From contig METE01000002.1 in NCBI GenBank assembly GCA_001771275.1, positions 88,300-121,849 of the forward strand: a DNA stretch of 33,550 nt, written 5' to 3'. A program made the translations under genes and the position numbers. The stretch is from a candidate division Kazan bacterium RIFCSPLOWO2_01_FULL_48_13 (GTDB taxonomy: Bacteria; Patescibacteriota; Kazan-3B-28; UBA10110). Below the pieces are notes generated by a model, which was not told the origin of the DNA, made no database searches, and saw only the letters and a program-made list of their open reading frames with translations. Positions 7,226-14,827 of this stretch are shown piece by piece (within the stretch, counting starts at the first letter, position 1; each line of letters starts with the position of its first letter).

Positions 7226-7333
7226 TACCAACATCTTAGACTCTATCAGATATGCACTCCTGTTGTAAAGGTGTTTTCCACCTATGGGAAAAGGCACCAG
7301 ATGGGGTGTCTAATTTTGCTTATCTGGAGTATA

Positions 7334-7374
7334 AAAAACGGGAGATTGGTTGTGGGGACAACCAAGAGCTCCCG
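7334..7374 (-). terminator. Intrinsic terminator of purF
   Basis: On the minus strand CGGGAG, an internal loop, TTGGTTGT, a 4-nt loop, and the complementary strands form a 14-bp interrupted stem (outer arms 7340-7345 and 7369-7374), followed by TTTTTT (7334-7339). Confidence 0.85.
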
Positions 7375-7406
7375 GGCTACTTTATAGTAACCATAAGATT
7401 AAACGA

Positions 7407-8834
7407 TTAAACCTCGGCCCGGCCAGCCGGAACCGGCAAAGGGTAGTCGCCGGTAAAGCAAGCTGTGCAGAATTCGGTGGATCCCATTACCCCGAAGATG
7501 GCCGGCAGGTCTAGATAGAGCAGATAGTCAGCACCGAGCTCGGCACGAACCTCGTCGTCCGTTTTGTTGTGAGCGATCAGCCTATCCTCGTCGGGTGTAT
7601 TGATGCCCATATAGCAGGCGTGGCGATGAGCCGGCGCCGTAACTGCATAGATAACACCAGCCGCCCCCGCCTCCCATAGTTGACGCACTATCTCTCTGCC
7701 TTGATCACCGCGGACGATTGAATCGTCGCTGACCAACACCCATTTATCCAGCACCTCGTCCGGATTGACAGTGAATCGACGCTCGATCATCTCCAGTCGG
7801 CTCATACTATCCCCTTGGAAGATACGCTCCGAGAAGCGATCCTTCAGAACCACCGTGATCATTGGAACAAATCTATGAGCATACTCGTAGAAACCAATCG
7901 AAGCTCCTTCGGCCGATGGTCCGCCAGAGAATGGCACCGAGCTGACCAGATCGGGCATCGGCCATCCTAATTCGATGATCCGCTTGGCGATCTGCTTGCC
8001 TAATTGACGGCGGATGGTATCTACCAACTGTCCGGTATTGTGCCGAGAGTCGGGCCGGGAAAAATAGAATCTTTCCATTAGGCACTCGTGCCGGTCGGGG
8101 GCGCAGACCGGGATTTCCTGCACTGAGCCGTCTGGTGAAATGATCAGGAGAGAGCCGGGCTTTACTTCCTGAACCTTGCCGTACTGAGCCAGTAAAGCCG
8201 ATTCCGAACAGACAAGGGCATGGGTATCCGTCTTTACCCAGAAGAGCGGACGAAACCCAAACTTGTCGCGGGCAGCGAACAGCCGCTTGCTGGGAGTGAT
8301 CGCCACTAAAGAGTAGGCCGCGGGCAACTCCCTCATCATTTTTGCAAAGGCATCGGCTTCGTTTAGTTTATCGATCCGCATGGCGGAGCCAATATACTTC
8401 ACAATAACCTCCGCATCGCAGTTCGAGCCGAAAACACAACCACGATTCCGTTTTAGCCATTCGCGCCATTCGTCCAGCATTGGGATGTCCCCATTACTAG
8501 CGAGTAGCAGATTGTGGCCACCATCGTCATCGTAGAGTGGTTGGGCATTGCGCTGGATGCGCTTGGCGGCCGTCGAGTATTGCACGTGGCCAATGCCAAC
8601 ATCCCCCGCTCCTACCCCTTCCTTGAGGTGGCCGATCTCGTGCAGATCAGTCAGCCATTTGGTGGCTGCCATTGGTTTCTTGCGATGATAGGCAACCGAG
8701 CCAGGTTGCCGGCTGTTAATAATGGCCAACCCGGTGGAGTTTCTTCCCCTGTTCTGTATGTGGATCAATTTGTTGATGATGGTATCCAGTACATCATCAC
8801 CAACAAAGCTGACAATACCGATGACTCCGCACAT
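7407..8834 (-). CDS. purF: Amidophosphoribosyltransferase (glutamine PRPP amidotransferase)
   Basis: First committed step of purine synthesis: PRPP plus glutamine gives phosphoribosylamine. 475 aa. The N-terminal Ntn glutaminase begins directly at 'MCGVIGIV', so Cys2 becomes the N-terminal nucleophile after Met removal and there is no propeptide, unlike the B. subtilis enzyme. The C-terminal PRTase has the PRPP loop 'VLVSDDSIVRGDQG' (about 366-379; the usual TT after RG is DQ). Cys251, Cys407, Cys456 and Cys459 match the four cysteines that bind the [4Fe-4S] cluster in B. subtilis PurF. GGAGGT precedes the ATG. It is monocistronic, with its own terminator. Confidence 0.96.
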   Translation of the reverse strand: MCGVIGIVSFVGDDVLDTIINKLIHIQNRGRNSTGLAIINSRQPGSVAYHRKKPMAATKWLTDLHEIGHLKEGVGAGDVGIGHVQYSTAAKRIQRNAQPLYDDDGGHNLLLASNGDIPMLDEWREWLKRNRGCVFGSNCDAEVIVKYIGSAMRIDKLNEADAFAKMMRELPAAYSLVAITPSKRLFAARDKFGFRPLFWVKTDTHALVCSESALLAQYGKVQEVKPGSLLIISPDGSVQEIPVCAPDRHECLMERFYFSRPDSRHNTGQLVDTIRRQLGKQIAKRIIELGWPMPDLVSSVPFSGGPSAEGASIGFYEYAHRFVPMITVVLKDRFSERIFQGDSMSRLEMIERRFTVNPDEVLDKWVLVSDDSIVRGDQGREIVRQLWEAGAAGVIYAVTAPAHRHACYMGINTPDEDRLIAHNKTDDEVRAELGADYLLYLDLPAIFGVMGSTEFCTACFTGDYPLPVPAGRAEV

Positions 8835-8960
8835 TTTGGACCTCCATCCAATGAAATTAAGAACAACCTAATTGGCAAAGAGCCAACGAACGCCCGTCAG
8901 ACCATGCGGCCTGACATTTAATTCTAATCGATTTTCCTAAAAGCTCAACCCCATAGAAGA

Positions 8961-9001
8961 TTTGGGGAGATACCGCTTAATTCGGCAAAGCTATCCCCAA
9001 A
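8961..9001 (-). repeat. Imperfect hairpin downstream of the riboswitch-controlled gene
   Basis: TTTGGGGA-ga-TA at 8961-8972 pairs with TATCCCCAAA near 8992-9001, with ACCG/CGGC inside. It could end the transcript of the gene at 9015-9830, but no T-run follows on the minus strand. Confidence 0.4.
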
Positions 9002-9014
9002 ATTCTCTACTGGG

Positions 9015-9830
9015 TCAAGCCGCCCGCAGGAAAGCTTGCAGATCAGGGATCTCTTTGGCCAGTTTGGCTTTTTCGATCCGTTTAAGCAGCGCGCGGTATT
9101 CTATTAGATTAAAATAGCGGCTGGACGCCTCTAATAGATCAGCAGCCTGGCTAAATTGATCATGTTTAGAATAATGCTCTATTAAACCAATGTAATCGGC
9201 TTTGGGGTCCTTGGGTACTATTGTTGACTCAGCGGTTTCCGTTTTAGCCGTGGGAGGATCGGGGTCAACCGGCTCCTCGGTTATGATTTGGGCGGATGAT
9301 TCGGTAATCGAAACATTTTCTGCTTCACTAACTACACTGCTCTTACTGTTGGCGCTGGCAGAATAGAATTTACTAATAAATGAACTCTGGTCGGTGGCCG
9401 CCATCTTTTTTTGACTCAATACAGCAAGCAGCCGGTTGCGTAAAACATCCAGCTCCTTAATCAAGCTCTTGATTTCGCTAATCAACAGGCCTTTGGCGCC
9501 ATAAGTTAAACTATCCGCCTGATTAAGGTATCCGCGTTGTTCGCTCGCGGTTAGCAGGGTACTATTGGCGGCTTTCTCCAATTGGCGCAAGCGAGCCTCG
9601 CCGGAGGCGATAAACCGATCCAGATAAGGCATTAGCCCGCGCAGGTGGCTAACTTTAACACAGGCATCGATCCCGGCATACCAATCGGCCGCCTCTTTGG
9701 GAGTGAATACCCCTAAGCTTTCGCCGTAAGCTACGGTACTATTAAGATCGGCGATAAGGTCGAACGCCTCATTTGACATCATCTCGTCTTCATCTCGCTC
9801 CTCAACTATTTCTAACTCTTCTTTCTCCAT
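9015..9830 (-). CDS. Unrecognised acidic, helix-rich protein downstream of a cobalamin riboswitch
   Basis: 271 aa from the ATG at 9830; alternatives are ATG at 9878 and TTG at 9914, both in frame. I prefer 9830 because the longer forms would read through the 26-bp palindrome; no start has a good ribosome binding site. There is no signal peptide or membrane segment. An acidic opening ('KEELEIVEERDEDE') is followed by a helical region of about residues 20-140 ('AADWYAGIDACVKVSHLRGLMPYLDRFI', 'LISEIKSLIKELDVLRNRLLAVL'). Then comes a Ser/Thr/Pro/Glu-rich linker of about 150-215, and a C-terminal helical piece ('YIGLIEHYSKHDQFSQAADLLEASSRYFNLIEYRALLKRIEKAK') that looks like a TPR-type helix pair. 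No B12-binding motif (DxHxxG) is present. Confidence 0.75.
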   Translation of the reverse strand: MEKEELEIVEERDEDEMMSNEAFDLIADLNSTVAYGESLGVFTPKEAADWYAGIDACVKVSHLRGLMPYLDRFIASGEARLRQLEKAANSTLLTASEQRGYLNQADSLTYGAKGLLISEIKSLIKELDVLRNRLLAVLSQKKMAATDQSSFISKFYSASANSKSSVVSEAENVSITESSAQIITEEPVDPDPPTAKTETAESTIVPKDPKADYIGLIEHYSKHDQFSQAADLLEASSRYFNLIEYRALLKRIEKAKLAKEIPDLQAFLRAA

Positions 9831-9849
9831 CTTTGGCTCAATCCTAACT

Positions 9850-9875
9850 GTATATACGGTAGCTACCGTATATAC
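9850..9875. promoter_or_regulatory. 26-bp perfect palindrome, candidate operator or RNA hairpin
   Basis: GTATATACGGTAG followed by its exact reverse complement. It sits 20 nt upstream of the ATG at 9830 and downstream of the riboswitch. As DNA it could bind a dimeric repressor. As RNA it folds to an 11-bp stem with an AGCU loop. If translation starts at 9878, the same bases would be coding. Confidence 0.7.
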
Positions 9876-9985
9876 CATCGGTGGCTGGTTTAAAATTTGA
9901 CTTATAATTAACAAACACCTCTCGCGGAGAGAGGCTTAGTAAAAACACAAGGTTTTCCCTAACTCTTCTCACGGAGTTGGTTCTA

Positions 9986-10095
<110 letters not shown>

Positions 10096-10117
10096 ACCTA
10101 ATCTTTAAGGTAAAACT

Positions 10118-10149
10118 ATTATACACCCCCGACTGAACATTCTGGCAAT
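10118..10149 (-). promoter_or_regulatory. Promoter of the riboswitch transcript
   Basis: On the minus strand TTGCCA (10144-10149) stands 20 nt (a long spacer) before TATAAT (10118-10123), which is preceded by GTG. Transcription would start near 10111, about 16 nt before the riboswitch closing stem. Confidence 0.55.
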
Positions 10150-10234
10150 CTGGCGGTGGTCGGAGTAGACAAATAAAAGGCGGCAATTCTGCTGTAGGGC
10201 AGAACTGCCGCTCACGATCCGAGCGATTCACTGA

Positions 10235-10885
10235 CTAAGTCCGGTCAGGCTCGTCGTAAAGACCGGTGGAGCCGAAGCCGCCGCTGCCTCGCTCGGTCTC
10301 GTCCAGTTCGGTGCGTATGGACACGAGATTGATCTGAGGAATCAGCGCTGTAATAAAGACGATCTGGGCGATTCGCATATCTTTCTTTAGCTGAAACCTC
10401 ACCATACCCTCGTTTACCAGCACTACTCCCACTTCTCCCCGGTAGTCTGGATCAACTGTCCCGGGAGCGTTACCGATAGTGATCCGATGCTTAGAGGCCA
10501 GACCGCTGCGGGGAGCCACTAAATAAAACATCGGGAAAGGCATGGCAGTGATGAAACCAATGCCAGCTAATACCGATTCACCCGGCTCGAGCCAATAGAC
10601 CCATTCCAATTTGAGATCTTCTTCATCACTTTCTTCCTTCTCCGAACCCTCTACGAGTATGCCCTGGATGTGCTTCATCAGCTCCTTGTTCGGCAAATTG
10701 TATTTATTGGGGAGCGTGAAGTCAAACAGGGTTTTACGCAGGATGCCGTCCGGTTCCATCTCAAATGGAGAAACGATCGCCCGCAAATACACATCATAGC
10801 CGATGGCCCCTTCGGTTTGACGCTTAGGCATTTGACCGCCCGGTAGAACATGGATATCAATCTCTGGCCGATCATTCACAATCAT
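10235..10885 (-). CDS. dut: dUTP diphosphatase (dUTPase-like)
   Basis: Hydrolyses dUTP to dUMP, keeping uracil out of DNA and feeding dTMP synthesis. 216 aa from the ATG at 10885 (the ORF also allows GTG at 10888); AGGA is close upstream. All five trimeric dUTPase motifs are visible in order: 'GAIGYDVYLRA', 'APRSGLASK', 'GNAPGTVDPDYRGEVGVVLVN' (catalytic Asp in TVDPDYRG), 'RIAQIVF', and the C-terminal Gly-rich arm 'RGSGGFGSTG'. About 60 residues are inserted between motifs 1 and 2, including an acidic loop ('EGSEKEESDEEDLKLEW'), making it longer than the usual 140-155 aa. dCTP deaminase is related, but the C-terminal arm favours dUTPase. Confidence 0.93.
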   Translation of the reverse strand: MIVNDRPEIDIHVLPGGQMPKRQTEGAIGYDVYLRAIVSPFEMEPDGILRKTLFDFTLPNKYNLPNKELMKHIQGILVEGSEKEESDEEDLKLEWVYWLEPGESVLAGIGFITAMPFPMFYLVAPRSGLASKHRITIGNAPGTVDPDYRGEVGVVLVNEGMVRFQLKKDMRIAQIVFITALIPQINLVSIRTELDETERGSGGFGSTGLYDEPDRT

Positions 10886-10967
10886 CACTTCCTCAACAAC
10901 TTTCTGATTATCAACCCCCGCAGACCCGCCTGATGGCAGACAGGGATGGACAGACTATTTTATCACA

Positions 10968-10996
10968 CCAAAACCCCGAGCCACAAGGCCCGGGTT
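10968..10996 (-). terminator. Intrinsic terminator after the RRM gene
   Basis: On the minus strand CCCGGGCC pairs with GGCTCGGG (one G-U) around TTGT, followed by GTTTTGG. The T-run is short but position and shape fit. Confidence 0.7.
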
Positions 10997-11027
10997 TAAG
11001 TTTTAATTGAACTTAATCAACTAAGAA

Positions 11028-11345
11028 TTATCGGCGACCATAACTACTGCCACCACCACCACGATTGCCGCCACCGAAACCGGGGCGATCAACCTTGGGA
11101 CGAGCAACATTCACCGAGATAGTACGACCATCGAGCTCTTTGCCATTGAGTTCATCAATCGCCTTCTGAGCTTCCTCATCAGTAGCCATCTCGACGAAAC
11201 CAAAGCCCTTGGAACGGCCGGACATGCGATCAATGATCACAGCCGCGGATTCCACGGTACCTGCGCCAGCAAAAAACTCGCGGAGGTTATCGTCCGTAGT
11301 AGCATAGTTCAATCCACCGACAAACAATTTCTTGTTGTTATCCAT
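11028..11345 (-). CDS. RRM-type RNA-binding protein, glycine-rich tail
   Basis: 105 aa. One RNA recognition motif with RNP2 'LFVGGL' (7-12) and RNP1 'KGFGFVEM' (46-53), then 'NGKELDGRTISVNVARPK' and a Gly/Arg tail ('GGGNRGGGGSSYGRR'). This is the architecture of the cyanobacterial Rbp and cold-inducible RNA-binding proteins, which bind single-stranded RNA and often act as RNA chaperones; the role here is inferred from that family. It has its own consensus promoter and a roughly 97-nt leader that can pair with the start codon, as described separately. AAGG, about 12 nt upstream, is the only Shine-Dalgarno candidate. Confidence 0.93.
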   Translation of the reverse strand: MDNNKKLFVGGLNYATTDDNLREFFAGAGTVESAAVIIDRMSGRSKGFGFVEMATDEEAQKAIDELNGKELDGRTISVNVARPKVDRPGFGGGNRGGGGSSYGRR

Positions 11346-11400
11346 GTGAGATCTAAACCTTACTTACTTAATATACGTAGGGCGGTCCTGCATCTCACAC
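11344..11400 (-). promoter_or_regulatory. Leader stem that can cover the RRM start codon
   Basis: On the minus strand GTGTGAGAT (11400-11392) can pair with ATCTCACAT (11352-11344), nine pairs including one G-U. The second arm contains the AT of the start codon. The AAGG ribosome site lies in the loop. Confidence 0.5.
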
Positions 11401-11448
11401 GGTCGAACGTTATACACTTTCTCCCAGGAGATTACCTACTCCAACGCC

Positions 11449-11476
11449 AGTATACCCTAACCAGTCAGAAAGTCAA
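11449..11476 (-). promoter_or_regulatory. Consensus promoter of the RRM gene
   Basis: TTGACT (11471-11476), 16-nt spacer, TATACT (11449-11454) on the minus strand. The -35 overlaps the stop codon of the Nudix gene. The predicted start is near 11442. Confidence 0.75.
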
Positions 11477-11907
11477 GCTGAGGCCGGATTTTGCTCGAGA
11501 TAAGCCATAGCCTGGCTTAATACTACTCGGGCGGCTGGAAAGGTAATCAATTTATTCGCCTCCTCCGGGGTAACCCAGCGGTAATCTTGCAGCTCTTCTT
11601 CCAATATCTTAACGGCGGAATCCCCCACCCGGCCCAAGAAGTATTTGACGGTTTTATGGATGGTATTTTTATCCTGATGGCTGATAAATTGATATTTTTC
11701 GGTAGCGCTCCAATTGGGAGCTAATTCGACATTGGTAATACCGGTTTCTTCGCGCAACTCTCTTAGAGCCGACTCCACTTCGTTCTCATTGCCTTCGGGA
11801 TGGCCTTTAGGAAAAGACCAGTGCCCCACATTGTGGCGCACCAGTAGAAATTTAAGTTGGCCTTTTATCCACTGGACCGGGACTACTCCGAACGAATGTT
11901 GTTCCAT
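11473..11907 (-). CDS. Nudix hydrolase, bis(5'-nucleosyl)-tetraphosphatase-like
   Basis: 144 aa. The Nudix box is complete: Gly35, Glu39 and 'RELREETGI' (49-57), the Mg-binding REXXEEXG core. The opening '[36 protein letters not shown]' style and 'YFLG' and 'YRWVTPEEA' segments resemble asymmetric Ap4A hydrolases, which clear dinucleoside polyphosphates; substrate is inferred from that similarity only. The ATG at 11907 lies inside the truncated glutamate racemase reading frame, with GAGAAG as a weak ribosome site, so translation may be coupled to the relic upstream. Confidence 0.9.
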   Translation of the reverse strand: MEQHSFGVVPVQWIKGQLKFLLVRHNVGHWSFPKGHPEGNENEVESALRELREETGITNVELAPNWSATEKYQFISHQDKNTIHKTVKYFLGRVGDSAVKILEEELQDYRWVTPEEANKLITFPAARVVLSQAMAYLEQNPASA

Positions 11908-12065
11908 AAACTTATCTTCTCATAAACGGCGGATTGCGAGCGATTGCCGTAAGGCACTCTCGCTGTATCACCTAAGTAGATGTAATCGTACTGCGGCAGC
12001 TTTTTTACGATTGCCTTAAGTAGGATCAAGCCACCGAGGCCAGAATCGAATACACCAATCTTCAC
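11883..12065 (-). pseudogene. murI: Truncated glutamate racemase (5' fragment only)
   Basis: 60 codons. The first 45 or so ('[13 protein letters not shown]' and '[18 protein letters not shown]') are an unmistakable MurI start, with the Asp-Ser pair and the DTARVPYG motif. After 'SAVYEKI' the frame runs into the Nudix gene start and stops. A working racemase needs about 250-270 aa and two catalytic cysteines (near 70 and 180), both absent here, so D-glutamate for peptidoglycan cannot come from this gene. It looks like a deletion that joined the murI 5' end to the Nudix gene. A complete murI may exist elsewhere. Confidence 0.85.
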
Positions 12066-12117
12066 GATAAATTACAAATTAAAAAGTATAAATTATTGTC
12101 ATTTCGACCAACCCCCT

Positions 12118-12208
12118 GTCATCCTGAAAACACTTTACTGCCGTGGGCCATATTATAGATAACTTATTCAGGATCCAGGCCTGGATTCCAGATCGAGTCT
12201 GGAATGAC
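12118..12208. repeat. GTCAT-ended element, family shared with 21086 and 31352
   Basis: Ends are GTCATCCTGAAAAC and GGAATGAC. On the minus strand it contains CCAGGCCTGGATCCTGAATA followed by AGTTAT, also present in the elements at 21086-21175 and 31352-31539. The gap 12066-12294 holds this element and no gene. Confidence 0.75.
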
Positions 12209-12294
12209 AAAAGGGCGGACAGACAAAAACAGAGAATGGATTCCCCGCTGGAGTTTACCCTCAACTTCGATCTGGGGCAGAAACGACAAGTAGG

Positions 12295-12828
12295 TTAAAA
12301 GGTGATGGGAATGGTTAGCTGGTCGTCGTTGGCTGGCAATCCAGACGGATTATCTTTGTATAGGATTAGTGTGCCGGTTGAGCTCGGAGGTTGAAGCGCA
12401 AAATTAAGCGTAACGGTAAACGGCACAAAACTCGGTGTCATCCAGTCGCTTTGCGCCTGAGCTACACCTTCAGCCAGCAGATTGTTGCTGGCATCAAATA
12501 GTTTGACCGGGAAAGAGGCTTCAAAATACCAGCCGCCAACTGCCTGGCCGGTGATAGTTAGAGGGCTACTAATCTGCTGATTGGGCGACGGAGCAGTGAC
12601 CTGAATTAAATCAGTTTTGTCGAGGGCATTACCGATATCTTCGGAAAAGGTTTTGCCTCCGTATGCGCACTGTCTCGGATAAGATTCCATTACCGGCTGA
12701 CCGGTCGCGGCGCAACTGTTAAAATTGGTTACTGCTATTTTAGGGGAACTAAATGATTGCCAAACCCACACACCGACGGCTACTAAGATAATTAACAGGA
12801 TAGCGAAGATCCATTGTTTCTTGTCCAT
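12295..12828 (-). CDS. Membrane-anchored Gmad2-domain protein
   Basis: 177 aa. One N-terminal membrane anchor (about 6-25, 'WIFAILLIILVAVGVWVW'), then a short Cys pair region ('NSCAATGQPVMESYPRQCAYGGKTFSE', about 37-63), then a C-terminal Ig-like domain of the Gmad2 type ('PSPNQQISSPLTITGQA...WYFEASFPVKLFDA...GTLILYKDNPSG'). Gmad2 was named from spore-germination proteins but is widespread in exported proteins of non-sporulating bacteria. It is probably exposed outside the membrane; no specific function is visible. No clear ribosome site precedes the ATG. A TATAAT lies about 24 nt upstream of it. Confidence 0.85.
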   Translation of the reverse strand: MDKKQWIFAILLIILVAVGVWVWQSFSSPKIAVTNFNSCAATGQPVMESYPRQCAYGGKTFSEDIGNALDKTDLIQVTAPSPNQQISSPLTITGQAVGGWYFEASFPVKLFDASNNLLAEGVAQAQSDWMTPSFVPFTVTLNFALQPPSSTGTLILYKDNPSGLPANDDQLTIPITF

Positions 12829-12951
12829 ATACTTATTGGCTTGGTGAAATATTATAGGTCTTAATTATACCAAAATCACCCCGCGAAGAGGTGACCTGGT
12901 AGATCTGATTTTCTAACTTAGTCATTATATCACAAATTCCGAGTGATGAAT

Positions 12952-12957
12952 TATAAT
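12952..12957 (+). promoter_or_regulatory. -10 box directly upstream of the symporter gene
   Basis: TATAAT ends 7 nt before the ATG at 12965. There is no ribosome binding site between them, so the transcript is probably leaderless. No clear -35. Confidence 0.55.
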
Positions 12958-12964
12958 TAAACCA

Positions 12965-14272
12965 ATGGCAAAATCAATAACGCATAACCGGGAGCAGTGG
13001 CAAAGTAAATGGGGATTTATATTAGCTTCGGCTGGTTCAGCGGTTGGCTTAGGTAATTTTTGGAGATTCTCTTACCTGGTGGGAATGAACGGTGGGGCGG
13101 CCTTCGTATTGGTCTATTTAGCCTCAGTGTTAGTAATTGGGGTGCCACTAATGATTGCCGAATTCCTGCTGGGAAAACTGACGGGTTTAAGTATTGTATC
13201 GGCGTTTCGGAAAATATCTGGTAATCGAAAACTATGGGTGGCCCTTGGCTTGATCGGCGTGGTTGCCTCGTTTGTTACCCTGGGCTACTACGCGGTGATT
13301 GGTGGCTGGGTGGTGGGCTATTTGGGTCAATCTTTATCTGGAAATCTGCCCAGGGATCCTGCGACAGCTGATGCGGCCTTTAGAATATTTAGCACTACTC
13401 CGGCTTTGCAGATCGTTTGGTATACCTTGTTTTCTTGGATCGTAGCCACTATTGTTAGTCGCGGGGTAAGAGCTGGCATCGAAAAATACAACCGCATACT
13501 AATGCTGATGTTTTTGATGCTACTTACTGGAATGGCCATCTACGCTTTAACCCTACCGGGCGCTCGTGAGGCCTTGAGCTTTATGTTTAAATTTGATGCC
13601 AGCAAGATCACTCCGCTGGTAACTTTATTAGCCGTGGGTCATACCTTTTTTAGCCTCAGCTTAGGTGCTGGGATCATGATTGCGTATGGCAGTTACCTAC
13701 CCAAAAAAATCACGCTGCCGTTTGCTTCGATCGTCATTAGCGTCATCGATGTAATTGTGGCGCTGCTGGCCGGTCTGGTTATCTTTTCGATTGTATTTAG
13801 TTTTGGATTATTTCCCGATTCTGGTACGGGCATTGCTTTTGTAACTCTACCTCCCCTGTTTGCGGTTATGCCCGGAGGAACCTGGTTGGCCACGATCTTT
13901 TTCTTTATGTTGGCGGCAGCCGCTATTACCTCGGCCGTCTCGATCTTGGAGGTTGTGGCAGTCTATTTAATGGACGAGTGGAAGGTTAGCCGACAGGTCT
14001 CTACCTGGGGTTCGGCTATCGCCATTTATTTATTTGGATTAATCTGGACCGCTAACGATATTACATTGGTGGATAAGATAGCCGGGGGATATCTACTGGT
14101 GTTGGGTGCATTGGCCGTTGCGTTATTGGTCGGCTGGGTAGTCCCGCTCAGCAACTTAGCTAAGCTTTTGCAGACTAAAGCTACCCATCCAGTGCTACGC
14201 GGTTTTTACTTTCTCAATCGCTATCTGATACCGATCACTCTGGTCTGGTTACTCTTGAGTGGCACATTTTAG
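12965..14272 (+). CDS. Sodium-dependent transporter, SNF (neurotransmitter:sodium symporter) family
   Basis: 435 aa, about 11 predicted membrane helices, close to LeuT-type bacterial members. The opening is diagnostic: 'WGFILASAGSAVGLGNFWRFSY' with 'NGGAAFVLVYL', the first two helices that hold the Na+ sites and substrate pocket. Helix 6 and 8 regions are visible at about 205-240 and 290-340 ('FMLAAAAITSAVSILEVVAVYL'). Substrate is probably an amino acid by family analogy; it cannot be read from sequence alone. It is the only transporter of its kind in the window, and convergent with the cupin gene (19-nt gap). Confidence 0.94.
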   Translation: MAKSITHNREQWQSKWGFILASAGSAVGLGNFWRFSYLVGMNGGAAFVLVYLASVLVIGVPLMIAEFLLGKLTGLSIVSAFRKISGNRKLWVALGLIGVVASFVTLGYYAVIGGWVVGYLGQSLSGNLPRDPATADAAFRIFSTTPALQIVWYTLFSWIVATIVSRGVRAGIEKYNRILMLMFLMLLTGMAIYALTLPGAREALSFMFKFDASKITPLVTLLAVGHTFFSLSLGAGIMIAYGSYLPKKITLPFASIVISVIDVIVALLAGLVIFSIVFSFGLFPDSGTGIAFVTLPPLFAVMPGGTWLATIFFFMLAAAAITSAVSILEVVAVYLMDEWKVSRQVSTWGSAIAIYLFGLIWTANDITLVDKIAGGYLLVLGALAVALLVGWVVPLSNLAKLLQTKATHPVLRGFYFLNRYLIPITLVWLLLSGTF

Positions 14273-14291
14273 GTGACAACATCCAACCCAC

Positions 14292-14690
14292 CTACTCGGT
14301 GGTAATGCCATCAAACTCTTCTGGCTTAAGCATAGCCTGAGTTTTGGTTGTTCTAATAGTCCCATCGATGTGCTCTGGCGGAGAGTAAAGAGTGTAAAAC
14401 TTTAGTGGTTTATCGGTGGAGGTGTTAATTACATTGTGGTCGGACCCAGCTGGAATAATCACCCCAAATCCATCACTAACCATATGGTCAACTCCATCGA
14501 TCACCACCTTGCCCTCGCCTTCATCAAATCGGAAGAACTGATCGATATCGTGATGAATCTCTGCGCCAATATCTTCGCCAGGTTGTAATGTCATTAATAC
14601 TAACTGAGTATGACGGCCAGTGTAAAGAACTCGGCGGAAATCGGTATTGGTGACCGTTTCTTTTTCTAAATCAATTGCATATCCTTTCAC
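14292..14690 (-). CDS. Cupin-domain protein
   Basis: 132 aa, a single cupin barrel. Motif 1 is 'LQPGEDIGAEIHHDIDQFFRFDEGEGKVVIDG' (His-His ... Gln-Phe-Phe); motif 2 is 'GVIIPAGSDHNVINTS' with a His. This small stand-alone type resembles cupins annotated as mannose-6-phosphate isomerase-like, but sugar activity is unproven. The start is a GTG at 14690 with GGAGG at good spacing, followed by 'KGYAIDLEKET'. Downstream it converges with the symporter gene. Confidence 0.9.
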   Translation of the reverse strand: MKGYAIDLEKETVTNTDFRRVLYTGRHTQLVLMTLQPGEDIGAEIHHDIDQFFRFDEGEGKVVIDGVDHMVSDGFGVIIPAGSDHNVINTSTDKPLKFYTLYSPPEHIDGTIRTTKTQAMLKPEEFDGITTE

Positions 14691-14733
14691 ATTGCCTCCA
14701 AATGATTGTTACTAATTATGCAGTTTTTATCCC

Positions 14734-14809
14734 GTCATTCTGGTAAGTCCGTCAGCCGACGGACGCATCCGGAATCGTATTATACGATCCCCGACGAGGC
14801 GAGGATGAC
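14734..14809. repeat. GTCAT-ended element with GTCCGTC palindrome
   Basis: Starts GTCATTCTGGTAAG and ends GAGGATGAC. Carries GTCCGTCAGCCGACGGAC at 14747-14764. It is the same element as 6698-6807 in reverse orientation, lacking the 31-nt CCCCGTAG palindrome. Confidence 0.75.
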
Positions 14810-14827
14810 GATGCGCGGTGAACATCG

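Noticed and set aside
7196-7387. Plus-strand frame between the small conserved gene and purF
   Set aside because: Falls on the purF terminator and the promoter of the small gene; no coding features.
12079-12264. A 61-codon frame over the repeat at 12118-12208
   Set aside because: It is made of the dispersed element, and the same amino-acid pattern arises from the other copies.
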